DNA of 64,000 nt from an uncultured Alphaproteobacteria bacterium (GCA_929200255.1 CAKMYZ010000005.1:62001-126000); one strand, 5' to 3'; counted from the stretch's first letter, positions 55,123 to 64,000 are shown. Notes: generated by a model from the letters alone, not told the origin. Numbers and translations: made by a program.

Positions 55123-56157
55123 CTAGCGTCCCTTCTTTTTGGCCGTGGCCGACCGATACATCTTGCCCAGTTTGCGATAACGATCGCGCGCTTGTGCGAT
55201 GGTTTCGGTGGCATATTCGTTTTCGCGCTTGAGCTTTTTGAACCGCTTGAGGCGATCAGGGTCAACCGCACCACTGGCAATGCCGGCCTGTACCGCGCAG
55301 CCGGGTTCGGTTTCATGTTCGCAGTCACGGAATTTGCACGTTGTCGCAAGTTCCGAAATCTCGGGGAATGTCGCGTCGATGCCGTAGGCCACCTCTGCGA
55401 CGCCAAGCCCGCGCATACCGGGTGTATCGATCAGCCAGCCGCCGCTGGCCATCGGGTGCAGGGAGCGCCCGGTTGTCGTATGGCGTCCGCGCGCGTCATC
55501 CTCGCGGATGTCCTGTGTGGGTGCGCTGCCGCCTGTCAGCGCATTGGCCACGGTTGTTTTGCCGACACCGGATGATCCGGCAAGCGCAACCGTTTGCCCC
55601 TTGCCGCACCAAAGCGCCAACAATGTCGGCACATCATCGTTTTTGGCATCAAAAGCTATGACATCAAGATCACGCCCCAGAACCTTGGCCTGATCAACAT
55701 AGCTCTCTGGGTCATCGGCCTGATCGGCTTTGGTCAGGACGATCACAGGTGTGATCATTGCGTCATGGGCCAGCGCCAGATAGCGTTCCAGCCGGGCGGG
55801 ATTGAAGTCGTTGTTGCAGGACGACGTGATAAAGAGCGTGTCAAGGTTGGCCGCGATCAGCTGTTTTTCACCGGTATGATATTCGGTGCCACGGGTCAGC
55901 TCGGTCTTGCGGTCCAGCACACGTACCAGCCGGTGCTGTTCGGGGGCGGCCAGCACCCAGTCGCCAACGGCCACAGCGGCGGTTGTGATGCCAGGGCTGA
56001 GTGTCAGTTCCAGCGTGCCGATTTCAGAAAAGCCCACAACCCGGTCGCGGTGGACCGTGGCAATGCGGGCAGGGGTGAGGGTTTCCAACTCTTCAATTTC
56101 AAGTTGGGACATATAGAAGGGCGACCAGCCAAGGGCGCCGCGTGTAAGATCTGTCAA
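55123..56157 (-). CDS. rsgA: Ribosome small-subunit-dependent GTPase A
   Basis: Circularly permuted GTPase of 344 aa that checks late 30S assembly. Order of motifs: VLTKADQ (G4), GSSGVGKTT (P-loop), DTPGMRGLG (G3). A zinc knuckle follows (CKFRDCEHETEPGC). The start is a TTG at 56157 with GAGGA 7 nt upstream. Confidence 0.95.
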   Translation of the reverse strand: MTDLTRGALGWSPFYMSQLEIEELETLTPARIATVHRDRVVGFSEIGTLELTLSPGITTAAVAVGDWVLAAPEQHRLVRVLDRKTELTRGTEYHTGEKQLIAANLDTLFITSSCNNDFNPARLERYLALAHDAMITPVIVLTKADQADDPESYVDQAKVLGRDLDVIAFDAKNDDVPTLLALWCGKGQTVALAGSSGVGKTTVANALTGGSAPTQDIREDDARGRHTTTGRSLHPMASGGWLIDTPGMRGLGVAEVAYGIDATFPEISELATTCKFRDCEHETEPGCAVQAGIASGAVDPDRLKRFKKLKRENEYATETIAQARDRYRKLGKMYRSATAKKKGR

Positions 56158-56239
56158 TGATCTGTCCTCGTCAAAGGGAAGTCGTGTGCCGGACGCGTGA
56201 CCGCGTCAGCAGGAACCGGGCGAGGGGGCGGAAATGGCT

Positions 56240-56281
56240 TCAGCGCACCCGGACCGGGAGGGCGTGGATTGCGACAATCAT
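56240..56281 (-). CDS. Possible 13-codon peptide upstream of rsgA
   Basis: A short frame encoding MIVAIHALPVRVR, preceded by AAAGGAGGA, the strongest ribosome-binding site in this stretch, 5 nt before the ATG. It lies between ffs and rsgA on the rsgA strand. It could be a leader peptide or chance. No conservation can be checked here. Confidence 0.3.
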   Translation of the reverse strand: MIVAIHALPVRVR

Positions 56282-56389
56282 GAACATCCTCCTTTGCTGG
56301 ATGCGGTTTCAGTAGCATCCCAACGCTGCCAAACTGTTGCGCAGTTTCGCGTTGTCGGGTGGTGTGCTTGCTGGCGCAGACACAAGGGT

Positions 56390-56483
56390 GAGAGGCTGGA
56401 CATCGACCCAAGCGGGGCTCGTTGTGGCTGCTTCCTTCCGGACCTGACCAGGTTGGCGAGGCGCTCGCCCGCGCCAACCTCTC
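56390..56483 (-). ncRNA. ffs: Signal recognition particle RNA (4.5S/SRP RNA)
   Basis: The universally conserved SRP tip is on the minus strand: GGTCAGGTCCGGAAGGAAGC then AGCCACAACG. Ends pair as GAGAGGTTGG (56483 side) with CCAGCCTCTC (56399-56390 side, one G-T pair), giving a 94-nt hairpin RNA of normal small-SRP length. It partners with Ffh for co-translational membrane targeting. Confidence 0.93.
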
Positions 56484-56522
56484 AGCTTTGATATAGCCCC
56501 ACCCACCCCGGCGCGCAAGGTG

Positions 56523-58385
56523 TCAGAAGCTGATCCGGTATCGTGACAGCCCGGGCCGTGTGGGGTTCATCAGTGTGATGTTGGATGGCAGATCATCTGC
56601 GGTTTCTGTGGCGCTTTCGAATAGCGCCGCGGCGCCAGGGTTTGGAGCAAACCGCCAGTTTGCAGCAATAGCTGGGTCAATGGTGCCTTGACGGCTGAGG
56701 TAATCCATCAGGACATCGCGCATCTTTCGGGTCGTGCGATAGTGGATGTCCTTTTCGGGGATAGTCGCGAACCCACCGCCCCCCTGAGCACGGAAACTGG
56801 TTGTCGCCACGATAAATTGATCCGTTGCCGCGACAGGATTGCCGTTCCAGCAAAGTGAAGTGATCCGGGCGGCATCCGGCCGGATGCATTTGCCGTGGGC
56901 ATTAAAACGGGCGGGCTGCGTCAGGTCGATTTCATATGACAGATCAGAAATTGTATCGCAGTGATATCCTGCATGCTGTGGGTTGATGAGAGCTCTGTCG
57001 GATGTGCCTGGCGCGATCTGATTGTAGTAAGACGCTGCACGTTCAAGCCAGGCCATCAGGTCCGCCCCCGTGCGCCGCGCCGCCACAAGCCTGTCAGCAA
57101 AGGGAAAGATGGCGACGGCATCGTGCAGGGTGATCGGCCCCGGCGAAATGCTGATGAATTGCCCCAGACCGCTGCGCCCACCAAATCGGAAGGGTGCCGT
57201 CGCTGCAAGAAGGGGCATTCCACCGGCCGCATGCGCAGGCATGCCGCGTCTGGCCGCGTCTTTCATCGCATTTGCCAACAGCTGTTGCGGAAAGTCGGGG
57301 GCAACCGTCGCTAGATAGCTATGGATGGGCTTGGCGGTTTGGGCGATGGGTTTACGCATCTGCCCCAGTGTTTCATCGTGGGCATGCTGGACGAGATTGC
57401 CGAGCTGGCATTGCAGCGACCCTTTCGCTCGCGCACCCGGCGTGGGGCGTTCCAGTCGCACCTTGTGTGTCCCGATCGTCCAGCCTGTTGATTGCCAACC
57501 CAAATCAAGATCGATGACCCCAAGGGCTTTGCCAAATGACGAGGCAAGCACGGTCGGTTTGCCGTGCAGCGCGCCGTTGATTGGATCAACCTGCGCCGTC
57601 GCTGGCAGCTCTGCGTTTGGAAAACTGTCATGGGTATGTCCTGCGACAACAACATCGATGCCCGGAATGGCGGCAAGGGGGACGGCGGCATTCTCCATCC
57701 GGTCGACCGGCGTTGCAGATCCGATGCCAGAGTGGCAAAGCGCAATGATGATATCTGCACCCGCGCTTTTAATTTTTGGCACGACCCGCTTTGCTGCGCG
57801 CACAATGTCTTCAGCGGCGACGAGCCCTTCATGGCTGCTGTAGTCCCAATCCGCGATTTGCGGCGGGCCAAAGCCAGTGATGCCGATGTGCAGGGAACGC
57901 GAGTGCCCGTCGTCACATTGAACCTCGCGTTTGAGAATGGTGAAGGGCTGCGCCAGCGCATCACCTGCGGGGACATGAAGATTGGCGCTGACAACGGGAA
58001 ACCGTGCGCCGCGCAGCGCCTGCCGTAGAAATTTGAGTCCAAAGTCAAAATCGTGGTTGCCTGGGGTCATTGCATCGTAATCCAGCAGATTGAGTGCTGC
58101 GATCATTGGGTGGGTGGCATCCGGGCGCAGTGTATCGGCCAGGTGGTCCGCCAGTGGTGTGCCCTGGATCAGATCGCCGTTGTCGCACAGGATTGTTGTG
58201 ATGTTCGGCGCGGTGCGCAGGCGTTTGATAAGTGCTGCGAGATTGACAAGGCCAATCCTATTGTCTGGCCGATCAGCAAAGTAGTCGTACCCAAGCAATT
58301 GCATATGCAAGTCAGTGGTCGTCAGAATACGTAGCTGCCCGCGGGCTGGCTTGTCTTGGTTCATTGGTGGGGCTGTGCCGTTCAT
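56523..58385 (-). CDS. 2',3'-cyclic-nucleotide phosphodiesterase/3'-nucleotidase-like (CpdB family)
   Basis: Metallophosphoesterase of 620 aa. N-terminal domain: TTDLHMQLLGYDY, CDNGDLIQGTPLAD, TPGNHDFDFG, VVAGHTHDSFP. C-terminal 5'-nucleotidase domain: VVATTSFRAQGGGGF-type segment. CpdB is periplasmic elsewhere, but no signal peptide is seen here, whichever start is used (58385, 58364 or a TTG at 58391). It would hydrolyse cyclic nucleotides and 3'-nucleotides if exported. Confidence 0.87.
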   Translation of the reverse strand: MNGTAPPMNQDKPARGQLRILTTTDLHMQLLGYDYFADRPDNRIGLVNLAALIKRLRTAPNITTILCDNGDLIQGTPLADHLADTLRPDATHPMIAALNLLDYDAMTPGNHDFDFGLKFLRQALRGARFPVVSANLHVPAGDALAQPFTILKREVQCDDGHSRSLHIGITGFGPPQIADWDYSSHEGLVAAEDIVRAAKRVVPKIKSAGADIIIALCHSGIGSATPVDRMENAAVPLAAIPGIDVVVAGHTHDSFPNAELPATAQVDPINGALHGKPTVLASSFGKALGVIDLDLGWQSTGWTIGTHKVRLERPTPGARAKGSLQCQLGNLVQHAHDETLGQMRKPIAQTAKPIHSYLATVAPDFPQQLLANAMKDAARRGMPAHAAGGMPLLAATAPFRFGGRSGLGQFISISPGPITLHDAVAIFPFADRLVAARRTGADLMAWLERAASYYNQIAPGTSDRALINPQHAGYHCDTISDLSYEIDLTQPARFNAHGKCIRPDAARITSLCWNGNPVAATDQFIVATTSFRAQGGGGFATIPEKDIHYRTTRKMRDVLMDYLSRQGTIDPAIAANWRFAPNPGAAALFESATETADDLPSNITLMNPTRPGLSRYRISF

Positions 58386-58474
58386 GTGCAACTTTCGCGG
58401 GAAATTCGAACTCGCCGATCACCATCAAACCAGAAAAATTTGCACTTGAACATGCAGCATGGCATCCCGGCGGA

Positions 58475-59422
58475 ATGAAGATTGCAGAAACAGTGACGTT
58501 CGGTGGGTCCGACCTTGATCGCGCGGCGGAATTGCGGGGGCAGGCCCATGAATTGCAAGCGCAATCCGGTGCACAGGTGATCCTGCTATGGCGGGGTAAA
58601 CCAATGATTGGCGAGGGTGGGTTGATCCGTGTGCCGGGGGATCATCCGGTGCTTGGTGATGCGGCGAAGGATATGGTGTTTCTTGGTCGTGAAGAGAACG
58701 CCCTTTTGTTTGCGGCGGATATGTCGGGGTGGACGCCTGCGGACCTGGATGAGGCACAGATGGGCGGATTTCTTGACTCTTCCGAACAGACACACCCAAC
58801 CGTTGAGGGTGGCGCCTTTACAGAGCTGCGCGCCATCATGACCCAACTTTCGCCGCGCGATGCGGAACTGGTGGCCACAGCAAAGGCGGTGATGGGTTGG
58901 CATGTGTCCCATCGGTTCTGTGCGCAGTGCGGCGCCGAAAGCAATTTTGCCATGGGCGGCTGGCAGCGCGATTGTGCGGCTTGTGGCGCACACCATTTTC
59001 CACGCACCGATCCGGTAGTTATCATGTTAATTACGCATGGCAATTCTGTCCTGCTTGGCCGCTCACCGGGCTGGCCTGATGGCATGTATTCCTTGTTGGC
59101 AGGTTTTGTGGAGCCGGGCGAAACCATTGAGGCGGCGGTGCGCCGCGAGGTGTTTGAAGAGGCGGGCGTGCGGGTTGGTTCTGTCAGCTATCTGTCCAGC
59201 CAGCCCTGGCCGTTTCCTGCATCGTTGATGATCGGTTGCGCAGGCGAGGCGCTGAATACCGCACTGACGATTGATCCCGAAGAGATCGAAGACGCGATCT
59301 GGGTCAGCCGCGAAGACGTGGCGCTAGGCTTCAACGGTAATCACCCCACCATCCTTCCAGCACGAAAGGGCGCGATTGCGCATTTTCTGCTTGAGGCATG
59401 GTTGTCAGACAAGCTTGATTGA
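58475..59422 (+). CDS. nudC: NAD(+) diphosphatase
   Basis: Nudix hydrolase of 315 aa. Four-cysteine zinc ribbon (FCAQCGAE, CAACGAHHFPRTDP), Nudix box (GFVEPGETIEAAVRREVFEE then AG), and the NudC signature SQPWPFPASLM. It splits NAD(H) to NMN and AMP and removes NAD caps from RNA in other bacteria. I chose the ATG at 58475 (family N-terminus); the frame extends to 58364. Confidence 0.94.
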   Translation: MKIAETVTFGGSDLDRAAELRGQAHELQAQSGAQVILLWRGKPMIGEGGLIRVPGDHPVLGDAAKDMVFLGREENALLFAADMSGWTPADLDEAQMGGFLDSSEQTHPTVEGGAFTELRAIMTQLSPRDAELVATAKAVMGWHVSHRFCAQCGAESNFAMGGWQRDCAACGAHHFPRTDPVVIMLITHGNSVLLGRSPGWPDGMYSLLAGFVEPGETIEAAVRREVFEEAGVRVGSVSYLSSQPWPFPASLMIGCAGEALNTALTIDPEEIEDAIWVSREDVALGFNGNHPTILPARKGAIAHFLLEAWLSDKLD

Positions 59423-59446
59423 TCGGGTGGGCATGGGACGAAAAAG

Positions 59447-59911
59447 ATGAAATTGAGCACCCGTGAAGATCTCGAAGCGCCGATAGAGTTTGTCTTTGCC
59501 TGCGTCACCGATTTTGCAGCTTTTGAGCGGCGCGCACTGCGCAACGGTGCGCATGTGACCCGGCAGGGTTCGGGAGATGTGCAGGTTGGCACTGTCTGGG
59601 ATATTGATTTCACCTTTCGCGGCAGAGATCGCAGCGTGCAGGCCACACTGGTCCGGCTTGACCCACCCAATGCCTTGAAAGTGGATAGCATGTCGGACGG
59701 CATTATTGCTGTAACCGAGGTAGAGCTGGTGGCCCTGTCGCCCGCCCGGACACGGGTGATTGTTGGGTTTGAAATGCGGGCGCGTACCTTGACGGCGCGA
59801 TTGCTGCTGCAATCCCTGAAACTGGCCAAGGCCAAGCTGACCAAGCGCTTCAAGGCGCGGGTCGTTGATTATGCTGAAGACGTCGAAGACCAGTACCGCG
59901 CGAGAGGTTAG
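59447..59911 (+). CDS. SRPBCC-fold protein
   Basis: Protein of 154 aa that looks like a START/SRPBCC hydrophobic-ligand-binding protein (MKLSTREDLEAPIEFVFACV at the start, then VTRQGSGDVQVGTVWD). Function unknown. It lies 24 bp after nudC and is probably co-transcribed. Confidence 0.82.
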   Translation: MKLSTREDLEAPIEFVFACVTDFAAFERRALRNGAHVTRQGSGDVQVGTVWDIDFTFRGRDRSVQATLVRLDPPNALKVDSMSDGIIAVTEVELVALSPARTRVIVGFEMRARTLTARLLLQSLKLAKAKLTKRFKARVVDYAEDVEDQYRARG

Positions 59912-59962
59912 GCGCGGGACCCAATAATCCACGGCGCCAGCACCACACAGCCAGATTGGACA

Positions 59963-60994
59963 TCAGGTACTGAGCGCGCGCTGGTCTGTCATACCCATGG
60001 ACAAAATGCGAGGTTGGTCTGCCGGAGCCTCGGTCAGGTCCGCCTTGGATTGCATCCCGCGCCACCCGCACCGAATGAGGGCCTGTGCCGTTGCCCCATT
60101 GAGCGTCTTGCCGGGGCCAAGAACGATAAAGACGTCAGGCATCAATTCTCTTGCTGCTGTTCTGACTGCTGCGGTGAAATCATAGCTTTTTGTGACCTGA
60201 TCGCCCAACGTATAGTCGTACAATGCGGCGGTGTCCGTTTCATGCGGGAACCACATCGCGCCACGCCCGTCGATCAAGGGCAACTTGGGTTGCTGGAAAA
60301 GTGACCCGGGAAGTGCGCTGAAGCCAAGTGTAGAGACCGGTGTCTGCAACGCCGTGTGGAACCCTGCATGGTTCTTCAAACGCATCGGGAAGCGATCTTG
60401 AATCGGTGGGACATTACGCTGGAACGCAGATAACCCCGCCTCGTTTCCCGCCAAAACAAGCATCCCGCCAAGGTCAATCGACAGGTCGAGGATGTGATCT
60501 GCACGGGCGTTGATGTCTTCTACCTTTGCAAACAGGTTGTCCCTTTGGCCGGGGATTTCGCGCCAATCATCATCAACAAACGGATAGATCAGCTGACCAC
60601 CGATCATATGCTCTTGCATCAGCGTGCCCATGGTATTGGCGACGCGAAAGCCCGCCATAGGATCCAACGCACCGGCGCAGGCAAGTGCAGTATACCACCC
60701 CATCGAGTTGCCGGTCACACCGATGATGTCAAAACGCGCGCGGTTGATCGCGCCAAAATCGGCCAGACCGCAGGCAAAGATCAGCGGTGACGCGTTGTCG
60801 CCGCGCGTGTGGGTGGCGGCAGAGAAGCGTTCCGCCTGGTCGAGCGCGCTGACGGTGGTTTGCCCGTTTGCTTCGCGGAATGCATCAAAGTCTTTCAGGG
60901 TCGAAAATTCAGAATGATGGCGCGCGAGGTAGCCAAGCTCGGTCTGGTTGTAGGTGCCGCGTCCGGGCGCGATCACAACAGCAGTCTGTTTCAT
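59963..60994 (-). CDS. FabD-like acyltransferase, atypical
   Basis: Protein of 343 aa with the acyltransferase fold of malonyl-CoA:ACP transacylase. Serine elbow is GNSMG (Ser97) and the catalytic histidine His213 in AGFHTALQ. The family arginine that binds the malonyl carboxylate (RGxxMQ) is Met122 here (MGTLMQ), so a non-dicarboxylic acyl group is expected. Its start overlaps the fused E1 gene as ATGA. No fab genes are near. Confidence 0.85.
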   Translation of the reverse strand: MKQTAVVIAPGRGTYNQTELGYLARHHSEFSTLKDFDAFREANGQTTVSALDQAERFSAATHTRGDNASPLIFACGLADFGAINRARFDIIGVTGNSMGWYTALACAGALDPMAGFRVANTMGTLMQEHMIGGQLIYPFVDDDWREIPGQRDNLFAKVEDINARADHILDLSIDLGGMLVLAGNEAGLSAFQRNVPPIQDRFPMRLKNHAGFHTALQTPVSTLGFSALPGSLFQQPKLPLIDGRGAMWFPHETDTAALYDYTLGDQVTKSYDFTAAVRTAARELMPDVFIVLGPGKTLNGATAQALIRCGWRGMQSKADLTEAPADQPRILSMGMTDQRALST

Positions 60995-63174
60995 GCGGCG
61001 TTCCAATGCATTTTTGCGGCTTTTACGATGCTGTCACGATCCGGCATCGTGGCGGCATAGGCAGGACCAGTGGCGATGAAACTATCCTCGGCGGCCAGCC
61101 GGGCGGCGGGTAAGTCGCTTTGTTCGGTCAACATTGACAGCAGTGCTTCGGATTGCCCGCCTGTGCCGCGGCACTCATCAACGATCAGGACCTTTTGTGC
61201 GCCGTCGATGGCGGCCAGAATACCTGCCGTTGGCATTGGTGCAATCCAGCGCATGTCGATCACGCGAGTTTCGATCCCGTCTTTGGCAAGGATCCGTGCA
61301 GCTTGTTGCGACAAATAGTGCCCGTTGCCATATGTGACAATTGCCAGCGGGCCGTCGCCTGTGACGCCAACCTCGCCAAGCGCAATGGATTGCCCAGGTG
61401 CGGGGTAGGTCTGCATCCAACATCCGTCTTTCTCGGCGTGAAGGTCGCGCATGGGGTAAAGCGCAATCGGTTCGACGAAGACGATGACGCGCTGTTCCTC
61501 GCGCGCCAGCCGCACGCATTCGCGCAACATGAGGGTGGCGTCGGCACCGTGGGACGGGCAGGCAATAATGAGGCCCGGAATGTCCCGCAGTACCGCCAGT
61601 GAATTGTCGTTGTGGAAATGCCCGCCGAAACCTTTCTGATACCCCAGTCCCGCGATACGCAGTACCATCGGATTGGTGAACTGACCGTTCGAGAAGAAGG
61701 GCAAGGTTGCAGCCTCACCGCGCAGCTGATCTTCGGCATTATGCAGGTAAGCCAGAAATTGAATTTCGGGCATCGGCACAAAGCCGTTATGCGCCAGACC
61801 AATCGCGAGACCGAGGATTGCTTGTTCGTCCAGAAGCGTGTCGATGATGCGGTCTGCTCCGAACCGCTCGGACAGTTTCTGGGTCACGCCATAGACGCCG
61901 CCCTTCTGCCCGACGTCCTCGCCCATCATCACGATTTCGGGGTGCTCCAACATAAGATCTGTCAGCGCCCAGTTAATCAGCTTTGACATGGGTTGCGGAT
62001 TGTCCGTGGCTTTCAGTTCCCTGTCAAAGGCGGCCTTACGGGCGTCGGGGCTAGGTCCGTTGGTTGGTTTGCAGGCACGGGCAGGCGGGATGATTGAGGC
62101 CATGACTTCGCTTGCGGTTTCAAGGCGCGGCTGCTTGATGACCTCGGCGGCGACACGGGCGCACTGGGCTTCGGTGTCTTGGTAGACCGACAGGACGTCG
62201 TCTGGCGACAAGGCACCCACGTCGATCAGCTGACGCGCTGAATGAAGAAGAGGGTCGTTGCTTTCCCAATCTTCGAAGACCGATTTGGCAAGGTATGACT
62301 GCTGCAAATCCGCACCGGCATGGCCGTAAAGGCGGACCAGCGACAAATGCAGAAAAGCGGGCTTCTTGCGGGTTCGGACGTAATGCGCCGCCTCGACTGC
62401 TATGTTGTATGTCTCAAAGATGTCCAGACCATCGGCGTGGAAGTACTTCAGGCCCGGCTTATTTGAAAAATTGGCCCCAATCCAGCCGCGCGGGGTCCGG
62501 GTTGAAATACCAATGCCGTTATCCTCGCAGACAAAAAGAAGTGGCAGGGGCACTGATTGGTAAGATGTCCAGCAGGCCGTATTGAACGCGCCTTGGGCGG
62601 TCGAATGGTTGGCCGAGGCGTCACCGAAGGAACACATCACGAGGCTGTCGTCGGCCAGTATTTTGTGTTCGGGTGGGCGACGGTTGGCCAACCCGATGGA
62701 GTATGCGGCGCCAACGGCTTTTGGCAAATGGCTTGCAATGGTCGAGGTCTGCGGCGGGATGTTCAGGGATTTTGACCCCAGAACCTTGTGTCGCCCACCG
62801 GACATTGGGTCCGACCTGGCTGTCGAAAAACTCAGCAACATGTCCCACGCGGGTGTGGTGCCGGGCACCATGGCTGAACGCCGGGTTTGAAAGGCGCCGT
62901 CGCGATAATGGAGGAACGCCATGTCGTCGGCCCGCAAAGCCGAAGCAACCGCGGCCATGCCTTCATGGCCCGAGGAGCCGATTGTGTAAAACCCCTGACC
63001 CTCGGCCTGCATTTTGCGCGACCGCCGGTCAAGGTTGCGGCTCAGACACTGGGCGCGGAAGATGGCAACCGCTTCTGATTTCGACAAGGCGCCCAAGGCT
63101 GGCGCACCGGGGGGAAAGTCCCCGGCGCGGACACGGCGCAGGAAGGCATCATGGACAATATCGGCGCGATCCAT
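60991..63174 (-). CDS. Fused alpha-beta 2-oxoacid dehydrogenase E1 component
   Basis: Thiamine-diphosphate enzyme of 727 aa with alpha part (about 30-370) and beta part (about 400-727) in one chain. TPP motif starts GDASANHSTAQ and ends LFVCEDNGIG. The beta part includes MMGEDVGQKGGVYGVTQKL. It should decarboxylate a 2-oxoacid for transfer to E2 lipoate, but no E2 or E3 gene lies in the window. The ATG at 63174 is used; a GTG at 63177 is alternative. It is 14 bp after gcdH, in the same operon. Confidence 0.9.
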   Translation of the reverse strand: MDRADIVHDAFLRRVRAGDFPPGAPALGALSKSEAVAIFRAQCLSRNLDRRSRKMQAEGQGFYTIGSSGHEGMAAVASALRADDMAFLHYRDGAFQTRRSAMVPGTTPAWDMLLSFSTARSDPMSGGRHKVLGSKSLNIPPQTSTIASHLPKAVGAAYSIGLANRRPPEHKILADDSLVMCSFGDASANHSTAQGAFNTACWTSYQSVPLPLLFVCEDNGIGISTRTPRGWIGANFSNKPGLKYFHADGLDIFETYNIAVEAAHYVRTRKKPAFLHLSLVRLYGHAGADLQQSYLAKSVFEDWESNDPLLHSARQLIDVGALSPDDVLSVYQDTEAQCARVAAEVIKQPRLETASEVMASIIPPARACKPTNGPSPDARKAAFDRELKATDNPQPMSKLINWALTDLMLEHPEIVMMGEDVGQKGGVYGVTQKLSERFGADRIIDTLLDEQAILGLAIGLAHNGFVPMPEIQFLAYLHNAEDQLRGEAATLPFFSNGQFTNPMVLRIAGLGYQKGFGGHFHNDNSLAVLRDIPGLIIACPSHGADATLMLRECVRLAREEQRVIVFVEPIALYPMRDLHAEKDGCWMQTYPAPGQSIALGEVGVTGDGPLAIVTYGNGHYLSQQAARILAKDGIETRVIDMRWIAPMPTAGILAAIDGAQKVLIVDECRGTGGQSEALLSMLTEQSDLPAARLAAEDSFIATGPAYAATMPDRDSIVKAAKMHWNAA

Positions 63175-63188
63175 CACGGATGTCCCTT

Positions 63189-64000
63189 TCAGAAAAAGGC
63201 CTGTAGCCCGGTTTGCGCGCGCCCAAGGATCAGTGCGTGCACATCATGGGTACCTTCATAGGTGTTTACAGTCTCAAGGTTAACCATATGGCGGATCACC
63301 TGGAATTCTTCTGAGATGCCGTTGCCGCCGTGCATATCACGGGCCATGCGGGCGATGTCCAAGGCTTTGCCGCAATTGTTGCGCTTCATCAGGCTGATCA
63401 TTTCGGGCGCGGCCTGCGCGTCATCCATCAGGCGCCCAATCCGCAGGCTACCCTGTAGGCCCAATGTAATCTCGGTCTGCATATTGGCGAGTTTCAGTTG
63501 GAACAATTGTGTTTGGGCAAGAGGTTTATCGAATTGTTTACGATCCAGTCCGTACTGCCTTGCTGCGTGCCAACAAAACTCGGCGGCCCCCAAAACACCC
63601 CAGGAAATGCCGTAACGTGCACGGTTCAGGCAGCCGAATGGCCCTTTCAGACCTTCGACATTCGGCAAAAGCGCATCCTCCGTTACGACAACATTCTCCA
63701 TCACGATCTCGCCGGTGATTGAGGTGCGCAGGCTGAGCTTGCCGCCAATCTTGGGCGCGGTGAGGCCGGGCGTGCCCTTGTCTAACACGAAGCCACGAAT
63801 TTTGCCGCCATGCGCTTCCGACTTGGCCCAGATGACAAACACGTCGGCAATGGGCGCGTTAGAGATCCACATCTTGGTGCCATTCAGCACATAGCCGTTG
63901 TCCGTCCTGCGGGCTGTGGTCTTCATCCCGCCGGGGTCGCTGCCGGCGTCGGCTTCGGTGAGGCCGAAGCAGCCGATCCACTCTCCGCTGGCAAGCTTGG
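63189..64000 (-). CDS. gcdH: Glutaryl-CoA dehydrogenase, cut by window edge
   Basis: Acyl-CoA dehydrogenase family. The C-terminal 270 aa are present and the N-terminus lies beyond base 64000. Characteristic GcdH segments: [72 protein letters not shown]. It oxidatively decarboxylates glutaryl-CoA to crotonyl-CoA in lysine/tryptophan breakdown. First gene seen of the gcdH-E1-acyltransferase operon. Confidence 0.93.
   Translation of the reverse strand, partial: KLASGEWIGCFGLTEADAGSDPGGMKTTARRTDNGYVLNGTKMWISNAPIADVFVIWAKSEAHGGKIRGFVLDKGTPGLTAPKIGGKLSLRTSITGEIVMENVVVTEDALLPNVEGLKGPFGCLNRARYGISWGVLGAAEFCWHAARQYGLDRKQFDKPLAQTQLFQLKLANMQTEITLGLQGSLRIGRLMDDAQAAPEMISLMKRNNCGKALDIARMARDMHGGNGISEEFQVIRHMVNLETVNTYEGTHDVHALILGRAQTGLQAFF

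Noticed and set aside
1-64000. CRISPR array, insertion sequence, prophage, tRNA or rRNA
   Set aside because: No regularly spaced repeats, transposase, integrase, phage genes or tRNA/rRNA sequences were recognised.

Overview
This window is chromosomal DNA from an alphaproteobacterium, most likely a marine member of the Roseobacter group (Rhodobacteraceae). The evidence is moderately high GC, tight operons with ATGA/TGATG junctions, a TRAP transporter, a dihydroxypropanesulfonate (DHPS) catabolic cluster, heterotetrameric sarcosine oxidase genes in the order soxBDAG, DUF1285 and DUF1013/TrcR proteins, and a MoxR-DUF58-BatA/DUF4159 cluster. No tRNA, rRNA, insertion sequence, prophage or CRISPR array was seen. 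There is one structured RNA, the SRP RNA gene ffs.

Region 1 (1-17.7 kb). After the 3' part of polA comes about 14 kb of minus-strand genes. Read in the direction of transcription they are: a 57-aa membrane protein, a three-part TRAP transporter, hpsN (a HisD-family DHPS dehydrogenase), an SDR and a zinc-type alcohol dehydrogenase, a deleted universal-stress-protein remnant, comD, comE (sulfopyruvate decarboxylase), an FMN 2-hydroxyacid oxidase, and soxB-soxD-soxA-soxG. A divergent LacI-type regulator faces the cluster across two LacI-style palindromes. I read this as uptake of DHPS, oxidation to sulfolactate, then sulfopyruvate, then decarboxylation to sulfoacetaldehyde. Xsc, which would consume sulfoacetaldehyde, is not in the window. 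The sarcosine-oxidase-like complex at the end of the run has a delta subunit without the usual zinc cysteines.

Region 2 (17.7-33.3 kb). This holds a tiny membrane protein, a GlxA/AraC regulator, an Hsp20 chaperone with a possible heat-shock promoter, a secreted trypsin-like protease, and the glycolate oxidase operon glcDEF behind a perfect 16-bp inverted repeat. A DUF599 membrane protein, a small secreted protein, a lipoprotein phosphatase/nuclease and the MoxR/DUF58/BatA-DUF4159/VWA cluster follow.

Region 3 (33.3-47.7 kb). This is mixed housekeeping and accessory metabolism: DUF1285, a fatty acid hydroxylase, a hydroxypyruvate-isomerase-like protein, a VOC protein with a WYL regulator, and a class C serine hydrolase. 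It also has an ECF sigma factor translationally coupled to a membrane VWA protein, a glycosyltransferase, succinate-semialdehyde dehydrogenase, an alpha/beta hydrolase, an RNase T2 with a Glu-to-Gln change, TrcR, a methyltransferase and a LysR regulator.

Region 4 (47.7-64 kb). Two unrecognised membrane-anchored proteins lie downstream of dnaX-ybaB-recR, with two perfect palindromes between ybaB and recR. Then come an ankyrin protein overlapping a dual-specificity phosphatase, rsgA, ffs, a CpdB-like nucleotidase, nudC and an SRPBCC protein. The window ends in a minus-strand operon of gcdH (cut by the edge), a fused alpha-beta 2-oxoacid dehydrogenase E1, and a FabD-like acyltransferase that lacks the malonate-binding arginine.
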